Source of the DNA: Siphonodentalium dalli | Taxonomy: Eukaryota; Mollusca; Scaphopoda; Gadilida; Siphonodentaliidae | Direction of reading: 5' to 3' | Length of the DNA: 64,000 nt | NCBI GenBank assembly: GCA_032622095.1 | Contig: CP136066.1 | Location: 202,638,978 to 202,702,977, forward strand | Shown here: one piece after another, positions 1 to 12,230 of the stretch | How positions within the stretch are numbered: position 1 is the first letter of the stretch | Layout of the letters: every line of letters begins with the position of its first letter | Made by a program: the position numbers and the translations under genes | Notes under the pieces: generated by a model | The model's input: the letters and a program-made list of their open reading frames with translations, nothing else | Told to the model about the DNA's origin: nothing | The model's database searches: none

Positions 1-47
1 TAAAGGAGTCGATTAATTAGGGCATTACTGTACACTACCTTTATATA
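1..47. mobile_element. Right-end fragment of H-family (mariner-like) MITE
   Basis: The first bases match the right arm of the H-family palindrome (GGAGTCGATTAATTAGGGCATTACTGTA) seen whole at 9991-10207. The rest of the element lies left of the window. The stretch from 48 to 308 shows nothing I recognise. Confidence 0.7.
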
Positions 48-308
48 TCCCGCTAATTGAAACCAATAAAGAATGTTCAAAGATGAGAATTGTATTTGCC
101 AGCTATTTGAAACACCAGCTGTCTACTAGTGAAAATTAAAACATTATGTTCTTCAATGAAACACACATTGGCAATTGTTTATGACCCATTATTATTATTA
201 ATGATAAAGTTGACATCACCAAAAGCCTTGTTTGATTCTGCCTCGATAGATCGCTAGGTTGTCAAATGAAATATATTTCAATCCAGATTGGTACTGATTA
301 TGTAGAGC

Positions 309-773
309 ATATGTGACCCACCATATCAAATCCAGTCGGAAGTCGGGATTATTTTACCCTGTGCCAATGCATTCTCTTATATATGCGAGTCGACCATAGG
401 TCGCCTCGCATATATAAGAGAATGCATTGGCCTAACAATTTTTTATCATGTTTTTTAAAATAAATGTTTCTTACAATTTTTAGGACATAAAATAAAAAAA
501 CATCCATTACCCTGCAGGGAGCCCCACACATATATAGAAGCACCTAGAAGAGTGTCGTCTGCTCATGTTTGTCTGGGGCTCTGTATGGGTGAAATTATAA
601 AATTGTTAAAGAATACAAGAACAAATTATTAAAATTGTAAAAATTGTTAGGCCAATGCATTCCCTTATATATGCGAGGCGACCTATGGTCGACTCGCATA
701 TATAAGAGAATGCATTGGCACAGGGTAAAAAAATCCCGACTTCCGACTGGATTTGATATGGCAGGTCACATAT
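309..773. mobile_element. A-family MITE, copy 1 (ATATGTGACCC ends)
   Basis: Long terminal inverted repeats begin ATATGTGACCCRCCATATC and run inward through CCAGTCGGAAGTCGGGA to ACCCTGTG. Inside each end sits a 67-nt palindrome (364-430 and about 653-719) with the stem CCAATGCATTCTCTTATATA. The centre holds a third inverted module, AGGGAGCCCCACAC...GGGGCTCTGTATGGGT. There is no coding capacity. Because ATAT is its own complement, it is unclear whether it belongs to the element or is the target duplication (TA or ATAT). Confidence 0.85.
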
Positions 774-817
774 GTCATCCAATGATCAGCAACGATTCAT
801 GTCATAACATCTGTTTT

Positions 818-1010
818 CAATGCCTGAGTTTAGTGTGACTGTCATTTGCAGAATGAGGTCACCTGAGGGTGAATTAAGTGACGCTATCCTGCATAGTGGG
901 CTAGCATCACTAAATTCACCCCCTGTGGGACCTTATTCTGCTTAGGCCCCATCTTCCCTGGAATGTTTCTTTATTATCAGATTTCTATAGAAATTTCTAT
1001 AGCGATAGAG
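818..1010. mobile_element. Partial G-family MITE (left half)
   Basis: It starts near GCCTGAGTTTAGTGTGACTG and carries the second shared palindrome module (GAATGAGGTCMCC...GGTGAATT...). It then enters the TTCTTTATTATCAGATTTCTATAG core seen at 9.66 kb. The right half is absent. The region 1011-1280 is unassigned AT-rich intron. Confidence 0.65.
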
Positions 1011-1281
1011 ATCATTAGGCTGTTCCCATAGCTACGTTCTGAACGTCAAATATCCCAGATTGATTGTGTGTATTGTTTTATTCCATAGTTATAAACGATA
1101 ATGAGTCTATTTAACGTCTATTTGTGACAAAATTACACAATAAAATTTCTGGTCTTTGTTAACATTAACCACTATTGTTCGTTAGCTAAACAACTACACC
1201 TTTTTAGACCAGAAAATATTTGAAATATAATCAATATTAATCGATAGAAGCATTTCCGGACAGGTGTCTTCAATTCATATC

Positions 1282-2213
1282 TACCCTGGTAACTATATAA
1301 CATGTTACAAAGAGATAGACCATCTTTATACCCCGGTAACTATATAACACATGTTACAAAGAGATAGACCATCTTTATACCCCGGTAACTATATAACACA
1401 TGTTACAAAGAGATAGACCATCTTTATACCCCGGTAACTATATAACACATGTTTATAAAGAGATAGACCATCTTTATACCCTGGTAACTATATAACACAT
1501 GTTACAAAGAGATAGACCATCTTTATACCCCGGTAACTATATAACACATGTTTATAAAGAGATAGACCATCTTTATACCCCGGTAACTATATAACACATG
1601 TTTATAAAGAGATAGACCATCTTTATACCCCGGTAACTATATAACACATGTTTATAAAGAAATAGACCATCTTTATACCCCGGTAACTATATAACACATG
1701 TTACAAAGAGATAGACCATCTTTATACCCCGGTAACTATATAACACATGTTACAAAGAGATAGACCATCTTTATACCCCAGTAACTATATAACACATGTT
1801 ACAAAGAGATAGACCATCTTTATACCCCGGTAACTATATAACACATGTTACAAAGAGATAGACCATCTTTATACCCCGGTAACTATATAACACATGTTAC
1901 AAAGAGATAGACCATCTTTATACCCCGGTAACTATATAACACATGTTACAAAGAGATAGACCATCTTTATACCACGGTAACTATATAACACATGTTACAA
2001 AGAGATAGACCATCTTTATACCCCGGTAACTATATAACACATGTTACAAAGAGATAGACCATCTTTATACCCCAGTAACTATATAACACATGTTACAAAG
2101 AGATAGACCATCTTTATACCCCGGTAACTATATAACACATGTTACAAAGAGATAGACCATCTTTATACCCCAGTAACTATATAACACATGTTACAAAGAG
2201 ATAGACCATCTTT
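1282..2213. repeat. 49-bp minisatellite, about 19 copies
   Basis: Tandem array of the unit GGTAACTATATAACACATGT + TACAAAGAGATAGACCATCT + TTATACCCC. A subset of units replaces TTACAA with TTTATAA, giving 50 bp. Units are nearly identical, which points to recent expansion. It ends about 20 bp before the TTAA element at 2235 and lies downstream of the last exon seen. Confidence 0.95.
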
Positions 2214-2234
2214 AATCAAAACAAGAATTATTTC

Positions 2235-2737
2235 TTAAAGATACGGGCGGCGTTGGCGGTGGGTATGCTGTTAAAATATTCAGCTCAGTCAAAAACCGCC
2301 ATAAACAGAAAGAATAGTAAAATATAGACAGACTTTGTTCTTATACCTTTCAGAAATATGACATAAACAGTATGTTATTGTCAAATGTTTTTCCTTTGTT
2401 ATGTAAACAAAAGCAAAAAACGTTACATAACCTAGCTTTTGTTTAGATCCTGATATGTTAAACATAAAGAGCATTATTTGTTACTGTTTTCCTCATATGG
2501 AAATAATAAAGAGCGTTTATATCATTTTTGTCTGATTAACCAATAGAAACAGAAGCAAAACTTCTGTAACACGAACAGGTTCTTGTTTATGAACACCATC
2601 TTGACGACAAAATACTATTTACACGCTGATTATGTTTGGCATATGAGCAAAACTATATATATTTTAATATTCCTTCTGTTGATGGCGATTTGAACAAATA
2701 TGAATATTTCTGCAACGAACGCCGCCCGTGCCTTTAA
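2235..2737. mobile_element. L-family TTAA-flanked element, copy 1
   Basis: It is flanked by TTAA on both sides, with terminal inverted repeats AG(G/A)YACGGGCGGCGTT (right arm CGCCGCCCGTGCCT). A second copy of the same length and diverged body is at 23613-24114. There is no transposase. The TTAA target suggests mobilisation by a piggyBac-like enzyme; Kolobok-type enzymes also use TTAA. Confidence 0.8.
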
Positions 2738-2786
2738 ACTTATCGCCAGGGACACATGGTAACATTTTTAGTCAGTTATAACTTAC

Positions 2787-2940
2787 CGTTGGACCCCTTA
2801 ACTTCTTTATAGTTACGAATATAAAATAGGTCCAGATAAAATGGAGTATTAGCAGGCAAATCATCAGTCCAATACAAAAGTCATATGCAGGAGAATAATG
2901 GCCACGCATAAACATATGCTCAACTGAACCTAGTATGCAC
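2787..2940 (-). CDS. CERS: Ceramide synthase, coding exon 9 (C-terminal TLC part; last exon seen)
   Basis: 154 nt, read on the minus strand. It begins with one base completing the codon split with the 12599 exon, then 51 codons (residues about 283-333), and ends in phase 0. The 3' splice site is TTTCTCCAG at 2941 after a CTTT-rich tract; the donor GTAAGT is at 2786-2781. The peptide starts CILGSVEH and contains the hydrophobic GLMICLLILHFIWTYFI, the last TLC membrane helix; LHIFW-like residues are conserved in ceramide synthases. It ends in basic residues KKLRG, on the cytosolic side. The acidic, phosphorylated C-terminal tail expected next is not found to the right of position 1, so the final exon is probably outside the window. 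Confidence 0.9.
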
Positions 2941-2979
2941 CTGGAGAAAGAAAGAAAGAGATGAGACATGTCCCTCGAT

Positions 2980-3233
2980 CAAGCCTTGAAATAGTGTGCC
3001 TGTCATTTGCAGAATGAGGTCCCCAGAGGGTGAAATTAGTGATGCTACCCCGCATAGCGGGTTAGCATCACCAAATTCACCCTCTGGGAACCTCATCCTG
3101 CTGAGTTGTAAGCAGAATGAGGTCCCCAGAGGGTGAATTTGGTGATGCTAGCCCGCTATGCGGGGTAGCATCACTAAATTCACCCTCTGGGGACCTCATT
3201 CTGCAAATGACAGACACACTATTTCAAGGCTTG
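2980..3233. mobile_element. E-family MITE, copy 1, with 8-bp target duplication
   Basis: 254 bp with terminal repeats CAAGCCTTGAAATAG. It consists of two palindromes arranged head to head, so the whole is a palindrome of palindromes. It is flanked by a perfect 8-bp direct duplication, CCCTCGAT (2972-2979 and 3234-3241), as in hAT transposition. The nearer duplication begins only about 30 bp upstream of the 3' splice site of the 2787-2940 exon. Confidence 0.92.
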
Positions 3234-3241
3234 CCCTCGAT

Positions 3242-4775
3242 TGGGCGGTAAACTCCAGGATTCAGCTAAACTTTGGGCTTGTTTGATGCACGACAGCTGC
3301 AGTTTTAATAAAGGGATTAAAATTAAATTATGCATGGATGTTTGTTAATTAATATCTATATTAGCGAACGTCTGCCTGTCTGTCCACTATAGGAACTGAT
3401 ATACAATGTATAACCATCTAAAATGACTCAAACGGCGTCTAACATAGGTGACTTGTATGAGGAATATAAGGGTGCAGGTTAAAACATTTCAAAAGGATGG
3501 GAAAGGGGATAGAAGCACCTGAATCAATTAAATGCTTTGACACCAATTTATAACATACTCATACGGAATCATCACCATGGTACATGGAATATAATGGTGT
3601 GTTTAACAATAGCGAAGTTGTGCCATTGAAGTCAGGGATGGATGTTGGCAAAGGGACGACAAATGTAATAAAGAAAATTAAATGTTGAATAGTCATATCC
3701 ATGATACGATATATTTATATGATAGTGCATTGGTGCACATGGGAGTCGGGACAGCATGCAAGTTATGGATACATGCAGGGTTTCCGCTAGGGGTTGGGGG
3801 AATGTGGCTGTATTTGGGAAGCACATACCCGGCTCCCTGTCAGGAGAAAATTTGGATGTTTATCACTGAATGTAGCCATTTCTTTGCATTTGAGACAACA
3901 AGCAGTAAACATTTGCTGACAAAGCATTACCCAGGATGGTGGAGACAAGTTCCGAGAACTGTGATGAACCAGGTGCAGGATTCCTTGCAATCTGATAATC
4001 TTCAGTGTCGGTGGTCACTCGTTCTGTGTAAAATGGGGGCTGAGCTAGGTCTGGCTATTTTTTGGTCAATATTAAGTCAAGGTTGGGGAGGGGAATGAGG
4101 CCGCTGGACGGCCGGCCTGCCATAGTAGTGGAAACCCTGATAAATGTTAATATTTAATATATTGAGTACACAGAATACTAAATAATTATAACTATTACTT
4201 AGGCGAGTATGTTGTTGTTTACTATGGGGTATACCCTAATAGTAATTACTTAGGCGAGTATGTTGTGTGTACTATGGGGTATACCCTAAAAGTTATTTCG
4301 TGGCAATAGTTCGATAGTACAACCCGTTTCTTAGAAATCGAAACTAAACCACGGGATGACCACCCTTGCCCTTTTGAAACCCAATAAAACATACATAAGA
4401 AACTGTTTCTTTGGTACAAAGTATTGTGGAATATAAACTACCAACATCAAAGTAAATAAAGACAGAGAAATGTTATGTGTTCAGGTGGAAGTGATAAATA
4501 AAGACAGAGAAATGTTATGTTTTCAGGTGGAAGTGATAAGTATTTTAACTGAACTAATAATGATTATATTTCTTGATGCATGGTGTGCTGTATGTTCTGC
4601 CTTGTTCATAAGTACATGTCCCTTTTTGATTCAAGAAACAGAAGGATACCTATGGATTTTCAAAAAATAAAAACAAGGGGTACGCATCTAAGATGCTATG
4701 TCGAGTTTATTGGCAGTCAAAAAAAACTTCTGCCAATAACTTGGCAATAAGGCCCACAAAAGGCCCAAAAAGTCG
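3242..4775. other. Intron without recognised gene; small tandem duplication
   Basis: No exon of the ceramide synthase is expected here. A 138-codon plus-strand ORF (3682-4098) has no recognisable domain and no sign of splice signals. Around 4195-4295 a roughly 60-bp unit (TTACTTAGGCGAGTATGTTG...GGGGTATACCCTAA) occurs twice in tandem. Confidence 0.6.
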
Positions 4776-5230
4776 GACAAACCTGGTTTTCGAACTCGTC
4801 TGAGATAGTATTGCAATAGAATTATATACCAAATATAAATTGAATGATTGGTTAATATCTCATAGAGTTATCGCGCTAATGGTGATAAAATTGCAAAAAA
4901 TTAACAAAGTAAGACCCCTAACGCCGGGGAACTTTTTGTGTGGACAAACCTGGTTTTTGAGCTCGTCCGAGATATTGTTGCAAGAGACTCATATATCAAA
5001 TATGGTTGGAATCAGTTAATATTTAATTGAGTTATCGCGCTAGCAGTGAAAAAAAATGCTAAAAATAGACAAACTAAGGCCCATAACTCCGGGGAAAATA
5101 TTCCGACAAACCTGGTTTTCGAACTCGTCTGAGATATTGTTTCAAGAGACTCATATATCAAATATGGTTGTAATCAGTTAATATTTTATTGAGTTATCGC
5201 GCTAACAGGTGATAAAATTGCAAAAAAGTC
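4776..5230. repeat. About 165-bp tandem repeat, three copies
   Basis: Copies start near 4776, 4942 and 5105 with GACAAACCTGGTTTTCGA. Each runs through CTCATATATCAAATATGGTTG to GAGTTATCGCGCTA. The wording resembles the other dispersed ATAACTC/GAGTTAT repeats at 28.9, 38.4 and 59.5 kb, but no (ACGG)n tail is present here. Confidence 0.75.
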
Positions 5231-5346
5231 ATTAAAGATGGATAACTCTTGTCAAAAAGTTCGGACGTGACCCATTTTCGACAGGCAGTAAATAGTCATT
5301 GGGAGCAACTCACATACCAAAATCAATAGATACCCCCATTTAAATA

Positions 5347-5550
5347 TAGTAATGCTCTAAATAATCGACCCCTTAACCACAGCAGAATTATGGGTAACTT
5401 TTCAGGATTTAGTCGGAAATATGGCTTGTTGCCATTCATCGGAAAGCTCTCGGGGAGTGCTTTCCGATGAATGGTAACAAGCCATATTTCCGACTAAATC
5501 CTGAAAAGTTACCCATAATTCTGCTGTGGTTAAGGGGTCGATTACTGTAG
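5347..5550. mobile_element. H-family palindromic MITE (mariner-like)
   Basis: Near-perfect palindrome. The left end is AGTAATGCTCTAAATAATCG, then GACCCCTTAACCACAGCAG; the arms meet at CGGAAAGCTCTCGGGGAG. The right arm stops at ATTACTGTA and lacks the expected GAGCATT, so this copy is slightly truncated. There is no coding capacity. A roughly 40-bp direct duplication (GAATTCACCCTAATAATAAA) follows at 5649-5730. Confidence 0.85.
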
Positions 5551-6059
5551 CTACGAACACCCACCCATATGAAATTCGAAGGAGAATAATAACAGCAGGG
5601 TGTTGGTCCATACCAACAATGGTGGGTATATAATTTGAGTTTCGACGAATTCACCCTAATAATAAATTACCTGTATGGGTATGGGATGAATTCACCCTAA
5701 TAATAAATTACCTGTATGGGTATGAGATGAATTTTGGCCCATTCCTTAGTACCGAAATCGAATGTCTTTCGTTATTCTTCACTTAATGTTTCTTAGCATA
5801 CTGTCATATCAGTATGCTTGATTGTCATATGTACTAATACCGCTAATCGCTCGGCATAAGTTAGTGAATACATATCATGGATATCACATTATGATATATA
5901 TTTCTGAATGGATGACAGGCAGAATCGTGTATCGTGAGGGTACCTGTGCGAGGAGCCATTATTTTTATATCTGATTTTATAACAGACATAATTGTTCTGA
6001 TATCAAACAGGTAATAATATATGTTATATATATTCTTTTGGTTACCTATTGGTAAACAC

Positions 6060-6506
6060 ATATGTGACCCGCCATATCAAATCCAGTCGGAAGTCGGGAT
6101 TTTTTTACCCTGTGCCAATGCATTCTCTTATAGGTCGCCTCGCATATATAAGAGAATGCATTGGCTTAACAATTTTTTATCATGTTTTTTAAATAAATGT
6201 TTCTTCCAATTTTTAGGACATAAAATAAAAATCATCCATTACCCTGCAGGGAGCCCCACACATATATAGAAGCACATAGAAGAGTGTCGTCTGCTCATGT
6301 TTGTCTGGGGCTCTGTATGGGTGAAATTATAAAATTGTTAAAGAATACAAGAACAAATTATTAAAATTGTAAAAAATTGTTAGGCCAATGCATTCTCTTA
6401 TATATGCGAGGCAACCTATGGTCGACTCGCATATATAAGAGAATGCATTGGCACAGGGTAAAAAAATCCCGACTTCCGACTGGATTTGATATGGCGGGTC
6501 ACATAT
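6060..6506. mobile_element. A-family MITE, copy 2
   Basis: It has the same architecture as 309-773: ATATGTGACCCGCC ends, two subterminal palindromes and the AGGGAGCCCC...GGGGCTCTG core. The left palindrome is shortened (its loop and part of one arm are missing near 6130), so only the right one folds fully. The right flank TATTACCACC...AAAGTGTTGTTCTTGG recurs beside copy 3 at 7560. Confidence 0.85.
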
Positions 6507-6567
6507 TTGTATTACCACCACAAGGGATACCAATTTCACTTGGCATTAAAGTGTTGTTCTTGGCAGT

Positions 6568-7141
6568 CAGGGTTCGCGCTGCCACTTGCCAAATTTGCCA
6601 ATGGCAAAAATAATTCACATTTGGCAAAAAATATTTTCATTTGGCAAAAGTTTTGACAAGTCACTTTTTAAGTCCTCAATAAAGTTGAAAAATATCGGTC
6701 AATGAATACCATTCATTTTTATATGGTTTCGGAAAAGTTAACACCTCCATCAAGATGCAGTTAATCTGGTAACATTATCGACGGGTGGATGGATTACTAG
6801 TATTTAGTGTGGTGGTGGTGTTTACATAGATAATCCTCTTGTGATGTAACTGATGTTCCCTTTTGATGAAGCAACTCTTCTACCATTGTATTGTTCGGTG
6901 ATTGGTTTATTGTTGTATGATAAACCACAATAGAGATGCGAGTATAATTACTAATAAACTGCTTTCCTATCGATATCAAATGTCATTCAAACCGCGAATG
7001 TCGAAAAAAAACTCAATGAAGGTTGCAGAAAATGATACTATCAGCGATAATATTTGGCAAATTCTAATAGAATTTGGCAAAAAATATTTTCATTTGGCAA
7101 ATTATTTGGCAAAAGTAAATTTCAGTCCGTCGCGGACCCTG
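6568..7141. mobile_element. hAT-like non-autonomous element
   Basis: Its ends are CAGGGTTCGCG and, inverted, CAGGGTCCGCG. Subterminal TTTGGCAAA motifs are repeated near both ends. The body (6780-6960) is related to inverted segments at 17.04-17.23 kb, and the left end to an inverted fragment at 18.18-18.26 kb. The expected right-hand 8-bp duplication is missing because the right end abuts a truncated A-family copy. No transposase was found. Confidence 0.7.
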
Positions 7142-7142
7142 T

Positions 7143-7558
7143 TTTTTACCCTGTGTCAATGCATTCTCTTATATATGCGAGTCGACCATAGGTCGCCTCG
7201 CATATATAAGAGAATGCATTGGCCTAACAATTTTTTACAATTTTAATAATTTATTCTTGTATTCTTTAACAATTTTATAATTTCACCCATACAGAGCCCC
7301 AGACAAACATGAGCAGACGACACTCTTCTATGTGCCTCTATATATGTGTGGGGCTCCCTGCAGGGTAATGGATGTTTTTTTATTTTATGTCCTAAAAATT
7401 GTAAGAAACATTTATTTAAAAAACAGGATAAAAAATTGTTAAGCCAATGCATTCTCTTATATATGCGAGGCGACCTATGGTCAACTCGCATATATAAGAG
7501 AATGCATTGGCACAGGATAAAAAACTTCCGACTGGATTTGATATGGCGAGTCAAATAT
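7143..7558. mobile_element. A-family MITE, copy 3, left end truncated
   Basis: Both hairpin modules and the core are present, in the opposite orientation to copies 1 and 2. The outer left repeat is lost up to TTTTTTACCCTGTG, exactly where the hAT-like element ends. The right end reads GATATGGCGAGTCAAATAT. Confidence 0.8.
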
Positions 7559-9555
7559 TTTTATTACCACCGCATTAAAGTGTTGTTCTTGGAAGTATCC
7601 CCTCTCCTTGATTCATAGTTGCGTGCTTCAATAGACCGTGTGTCAATATGCACATGTCTTGTTTGTTACAACTTACCATTGCAACTCCTTTTGTTGAATC
7701 AAGGAGCCAGGGAGTCTTTAATGCTATCTTCCTCGGCGGATATAAAGACTACTTCGTAATCCTTTCTTCTGTAACGAGACATGATTTCCCTCATTGATCA
7801 TGTTTCAGACAGAAAGGCCCATTCCAGTGGTCACATATAGCTTTGAGATGAAACTTATTTCTGGACCAAATGTGTCCCCGTATATATGATAGATATTTAC
7901 ATTGGACTTGTTTACATTATATAGGTTTAGGTTTATAATTGATGTGTTGTGTTGCAAAGAATGATCCCCTAGAAAAAAAGCTTACAACGTATTTAGGTAT
8001 ACTATAATACAGAGACAGATCGGGTCCATATTTGGGGACCGCCGGCCAACTTCCACCATATATAGCTATGACCCCATTTTGTTGGTATTCTCTCCCTTGT
8101 TCATCTCCGTGTGAGGGGTTTGGTGGGTTCAACTGCATTGGCTGGAATTTGGTCTGGAAATTTACTGGTCTAGTGAACGGGTTAAGTTCGGATTTGGAAT
8201 CCGCCCGACCAATTTTAACATGAGTTATACACCTTGTTGATTCGTTTCCGGCGAATATGCCACGTCATGAATAAAGAGCGTTTACGTTATTAGTTGGTTT
8301 TACACGAGAATATGATAAAGGGCGGTTAATCCAAGATAGTCTAGACTGTTATATTCTATGCTTTTGTTACTCTTATCATGACATTTGTAAACTGCCGCAA
8401 GGTAGACTGCTCTGGATACCATTAGTGATGTTCCACTACCGGAATCCAAGACAGGGGTGCCTCTACTGTGGAACCGGGATACGAGCATCCCTCTGCTCAT
8501 ATGTTATGGGTATCACAAAAACAAAAAAACAAAACAAAAAAGCTTACAACGTAAACCACATGTAACAGCAGATGAAGATCACAGCATAATTTTCTAGTTA
8601 AACACAAGAGCTGAACTTTGTGTGGACTCTCGATATGATGTGAATAAACTGACTGTCAAATGAATCGAGATTCTTTCCTAGTATCAATCCGAAAATTATA
8701 TAATCGTTCGCCGAAACTTGGCAACAATTGCATGGCGAGAAGCTGTCAAATACTTTTTTGCTGCCTCAAGTCAAGTAATTTATGACAATGAAGACCATCT
8801 TTATCCCAGGGGATCTATAACCCCGCGAAAAAGGACATTTCAAGGATGGCGACTTTAATTTTGTATGGAAATTTATACTTTCTTGTATTGGAAATGAATG
8901 ATATAACGATGACCTGATCTTGTAATGTTTTAGATGCAATTTGATTGAATAGACATCAATCGTTATGGCCATGGATATAGCTGTATAATTATTAAGAGTT
9001 CGAAGCTCTGTATAATCAATTCGCATGTATTATGTATGAATTCCTTATATCTGCAACATTGATAAGAAGTTTGTCGTGTATACAATCGTCATTATTTAAT
9101 TAGCTACAATGTACATGTAGTAGGATTCTCCGATCTTGTTGATAAATAAATGTATGTACAGTGAACCCGAGGTCGGTATGTTCACTCTAGAGTGGGATAT
9201 CAAGAGAGTCACCATTTCCTTTAGGTTGTTTCGTCGCAGATTCAGACTTGAGAATTACCTTAGGCCGGAGCCCTGAGCTCAGTGATCTGAACCCTCTTGA
9301 ACTCCTTGACTTGTTGGGAACCTCATTGGTACCAGGGGATCTCGTTCTGTGGCAAACATAGCATGTTTTAGGTTGTTTTTTATTTGAACAAATACAAATA
9401 CATTCTATATGTTACATTTTCCCATAGGGAGCCTAACATATATAAGAGAATACACTGGCACTGACAACTCATCATTGGTTATTATTCGTTATTGATTGTT
9501 ATCCATGGATGACATTAATAGTTGTGTCCTTCTCTCATGCAGTTCCCATCCTACT
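7559..9555. other. Intron without recognised features
   Basis: No exon with ceramide synthase similarity, tRNA or transposase was recognised on either strand. A decayed D-type hairpin fragment (CATAGGGAGCCTAACATATA) lies near 9425-9460. Confidence 0.5.
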
Positions 9556-9975
9556 AAAGCCTGAATTTATTGTGCCTGTCATTTTCAGCATGAGGTCCCC
9601 AGTGAGTGAATTTAGTGACGCTATCCCTCTGGGGACCCGATTCTGCTTAGGCCTAAACTTCTCTGGAAATTTCTTCATTATAAAATTTCTATAGCTTCTT
9701 TACATAGATTCTATTTCATTTTTTTAGTTCAGTTTCTCTATATCCCGAACTTGGTGTAATCGAGGTTCCCAATGGGTGTACATCACAATATTCACCATTT
9801 GGTAACTTCAATCTAAGCCCTAAGTCTATGTCTCCCATAACAGATGAGGCATTGCAGAATGAGGTCCCCAGAGGGTGAATTTGTTGATGCTAGCCAACTA
9901 TGTGGGATAGCGTCACTAAATTCACCCTCTGGGGACCTCATTCTGCAAATGACAGGTCCACTAAACTCAGGATTG
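9556..9975. mobile_element. G-family MITE
   Basis: Ends are AAGCCTGAATTTATTGTGCC and ...CCACTAAACTCAGGATTG. It carries the E/F/G shared module (TGTCATTTKCAGMATGAGGTCCCC) at both ends, around an AT-rich core (TTCTATAGCTTC...TTTCTCTATATCCC). The left module has lost part of its arm; the right one (9853-9950) is a complete palindrome. Confidence 0.75.
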
Positions 9976-9990
9976 ATCATACTTTGCAGC

Positions 9991-10207
9991 TACAGTAACG
10001 TTCTAATTAATCGACTCCTTAAACACAGTAGAATTATGGGTAATTTTTCAGGATTTAGTCGGAAATATGGCTTGTTGCCATTCATCGGAAAGCTCTACCC
10101 GAGAGCTTTCTGATGAATGGCAACAAGCCATATTTCCGACTAAATCCTGAAAAGTTACCCATAATTCTGCTGTGTTTAAGGAGTCGATTAATTAGAGCAT
10201 TACTGTA
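9991..10207. mobile_element. H-family MITE, complete 217-bp palindrome
   Basis: It begins TACAGTAACGTTCTAATTAA and ends with the inverse ATTAGAGCATTACTGTA. CAGT ends inside a TA dinucleotide are typical of Tc1/mariner targets. The two arms are almost identical from end to apex, with only a short loop (GGAAAGCTCTACCCGAGAGC). Confidence 0.88.
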
Positions 10208-10669
10208 TGCACTCTTGAATGGAGACATTGGCTTTGCAATAAATGATTCAAAACACAAAGTAACCATATAATTCGAGAAAAATGATTGTCCAAAAAAGTT
10301 ATCCTATTTCCTGGCACATGTTTGGGACCCCTGATCCTTAAAATCTGGAGAGAATCATTATCATGATTCTAAAAGCAGCTGATTTGCTGTAGAAATGCTA
10401 AATTTTAAGGCTTTCTCTTGGCTTGAGGATGTCGTTAGCATATGACCATAATAGCCTGTGTGTATGTAGTAAGCATGACTATAATCACTGTTATTCCTTT
10501 AGCCTTTGAATGCATAATTGACATTTCCAAATCTTGAAATTGGCTAGAGTCTGTTATTCGCCTTGAGTGTGCCTGACTAAACCCTCCTGTCTCCAGCCCA
10601 CATCATAACGGTGGACATACGCATATAGACTAGAGGGCCTTCAGCAGTTTTATTTGCAGCTTGCCATAC

Positions 10670-10914
10670 TTAACCCTTTCATGACGGGAGCTGCGCTAGT
10701 GCAACATTATTTATTCTGTGCCAGTACATTCTCTTATAAATGCGAGTCTTCCATATGGAACCTCCCATATATAATAAGATGCACTGGCTTACAATGTCAA
10801 GGTAAATATTGTTAGGCCAATGCATTCTCTTATATATGCGAGGCTCCCTCTGGGAGAGTTCATTGGCACATGGTTTTCGCAAAATTACAGGAAGCCCAGT
10901 CATGGAAGGGTTAA
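10670..10914. mobile_element. D-family TTAA element
   Basis: TTAACCCTTTCATGACGGGA on the left and CCAGTCATGGAAGGGTTAA on the right give TTAA target sites. Inside are diverged versions of the shared hairpin (TGCCAGTACATTCTCTTATA and CCAATGCATTCTCTTATATA) with loops of the CCATATGG / CTCTGGGAG type instead of CGACCATAGG. Confidence 0.85.
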
Positions 10915-10922
10915 TATCAAAG

Positions 10923-11169
10923 CAAGCCTTGAAATAGGGTGTCTGTCATTTGCAGAATAAGGTCCCCAGAGTGTGAATTTAGTTATGCTACCCCGCATAG
11001 CGGGGTAGCATCACCAAATTCACCCTCTGGGAACCTCATTCTGCTGAGGTGTAAGCAGAATGAGGTCCCCAGGGGGTGAATTTGGTGATGCTAGCCCGCT
11101 ATGCGGGGTAGCATCACTAAATTCACCCTCTGGGGACCTCATTCTTCAAATGACAGACACCCTATTTCA
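10923..11169. mobile_element. E-family MITE, copy 2, right tip lost
   Basis: Two inverted palindromes start with CAAGCCTTGAAATAG. The right end stops at CCTATTTCA, lacking AGGCTTG. It starts eight bases after the D-family element, so two different families are nearly adjacent. 11170-11990 is intron with a CTCCCT-rich patch (11810-11900) and no recognised gene. Confidence 0.85.
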
Positions 11170-11992
11170 GTTGCCATTGTTCCCTTAGCGGAACTGAATC
11201 TTAATCACGAATGTTTTGACACGCTGAAAACACGATGAGATGTTCGCATCTGTGTTGTTACTGACCATCGTGAGTATCACAAATAAATGTTTTAATTAAC
11301 TTAAAAGACCGCCGTCCCACTTTTCAGATATAAAACAATTACGACATTATCAGAGTATGTACCAGGTGCTTCGGAAGTTCGTTTCGGTAACGCGTCGGAC
11401 TTTTTGAAGAGACCGCGTCGGACTTTTTGAAGAGACCACTTCCGTAAATAAATGTCAAGTTTATTGCTTTAATCGGATTATACCAGTGATGTTGGCATTA
11501 ATTAAGGAGGCCATTAATTAACAAAAAGCTTTTGCAACTCCTTTGTTAGTTAGTCCTTATTGTTTATTTTAGCGGACACCCACATTACAGCCGTGACCAA
11601 ATTAAACTTACAAAGTTACATGCATCATGATTCAGACTGTACTAACGTATCTTCCAAGCTGCAGTCTAGAAAAATACAACTACTTTCATGTAGTTAAAAA
11701 CTACTAGTACTATTGTTTTTAGTTTTATTTCTTATTTTATCTTTTTTAAATTTTTATTGTCAGATGTTATAAAATAAAGCGATATTTGAAAATTGTCAAT
11801 TTTTGGTAGTCTCCCCACTTCTCCCTGTAGTCTCCCTAAATTTCCTTAAGTCTCCCTAAATTTCCTGGAGGGAGACTTCAAGTCTCCCTGTTCTGGACCC
11901 CTAAGCTGAGGCCTGTGTTATTACACGAAATTAGGGAAACGTCAAGTGTTCTTATGACATGTTAAAAGATTTCTTTCATCTTCAATCGAAGA

Positions 11993-12230
11993 TACAGTAA
12001 TGCCCTAAGTAATCGACCCCCTCAACCACAGCAGAATTATGGGTAATATTTCAGGATTTAGTCGGAAATATGGCTTTTTGCCATTCATCGGAAAGCTCTC
12101 CCCTTCATCGGAAAGCTCTCGGGGAGAGCTTTCCGATGAATGGCAACAAGCCATATTTCCGACTAAATCCTGAAATATTACCCATAATTCTCCTGTGGTT
12201 ATGGAGTCGATTAATTAGGGCATTACTGTA
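11993..12230. mobile_element. H-family MITE with enlarged loop
   Basis: TACAGTAATGCCCTAAGTAA to TTAGGGCATTACTGTA. The loop contains a second copy of CTTCATCGGAAAGCTCTC, making this member 238 bp. Confidence 0.88.

Noticed and set aside
3682-4098. 138-codon plus-strand ORF
   Set aside because: No domain, no conservation I can recognise and no neighbouring exons. A chance ORF in intron is more likely.
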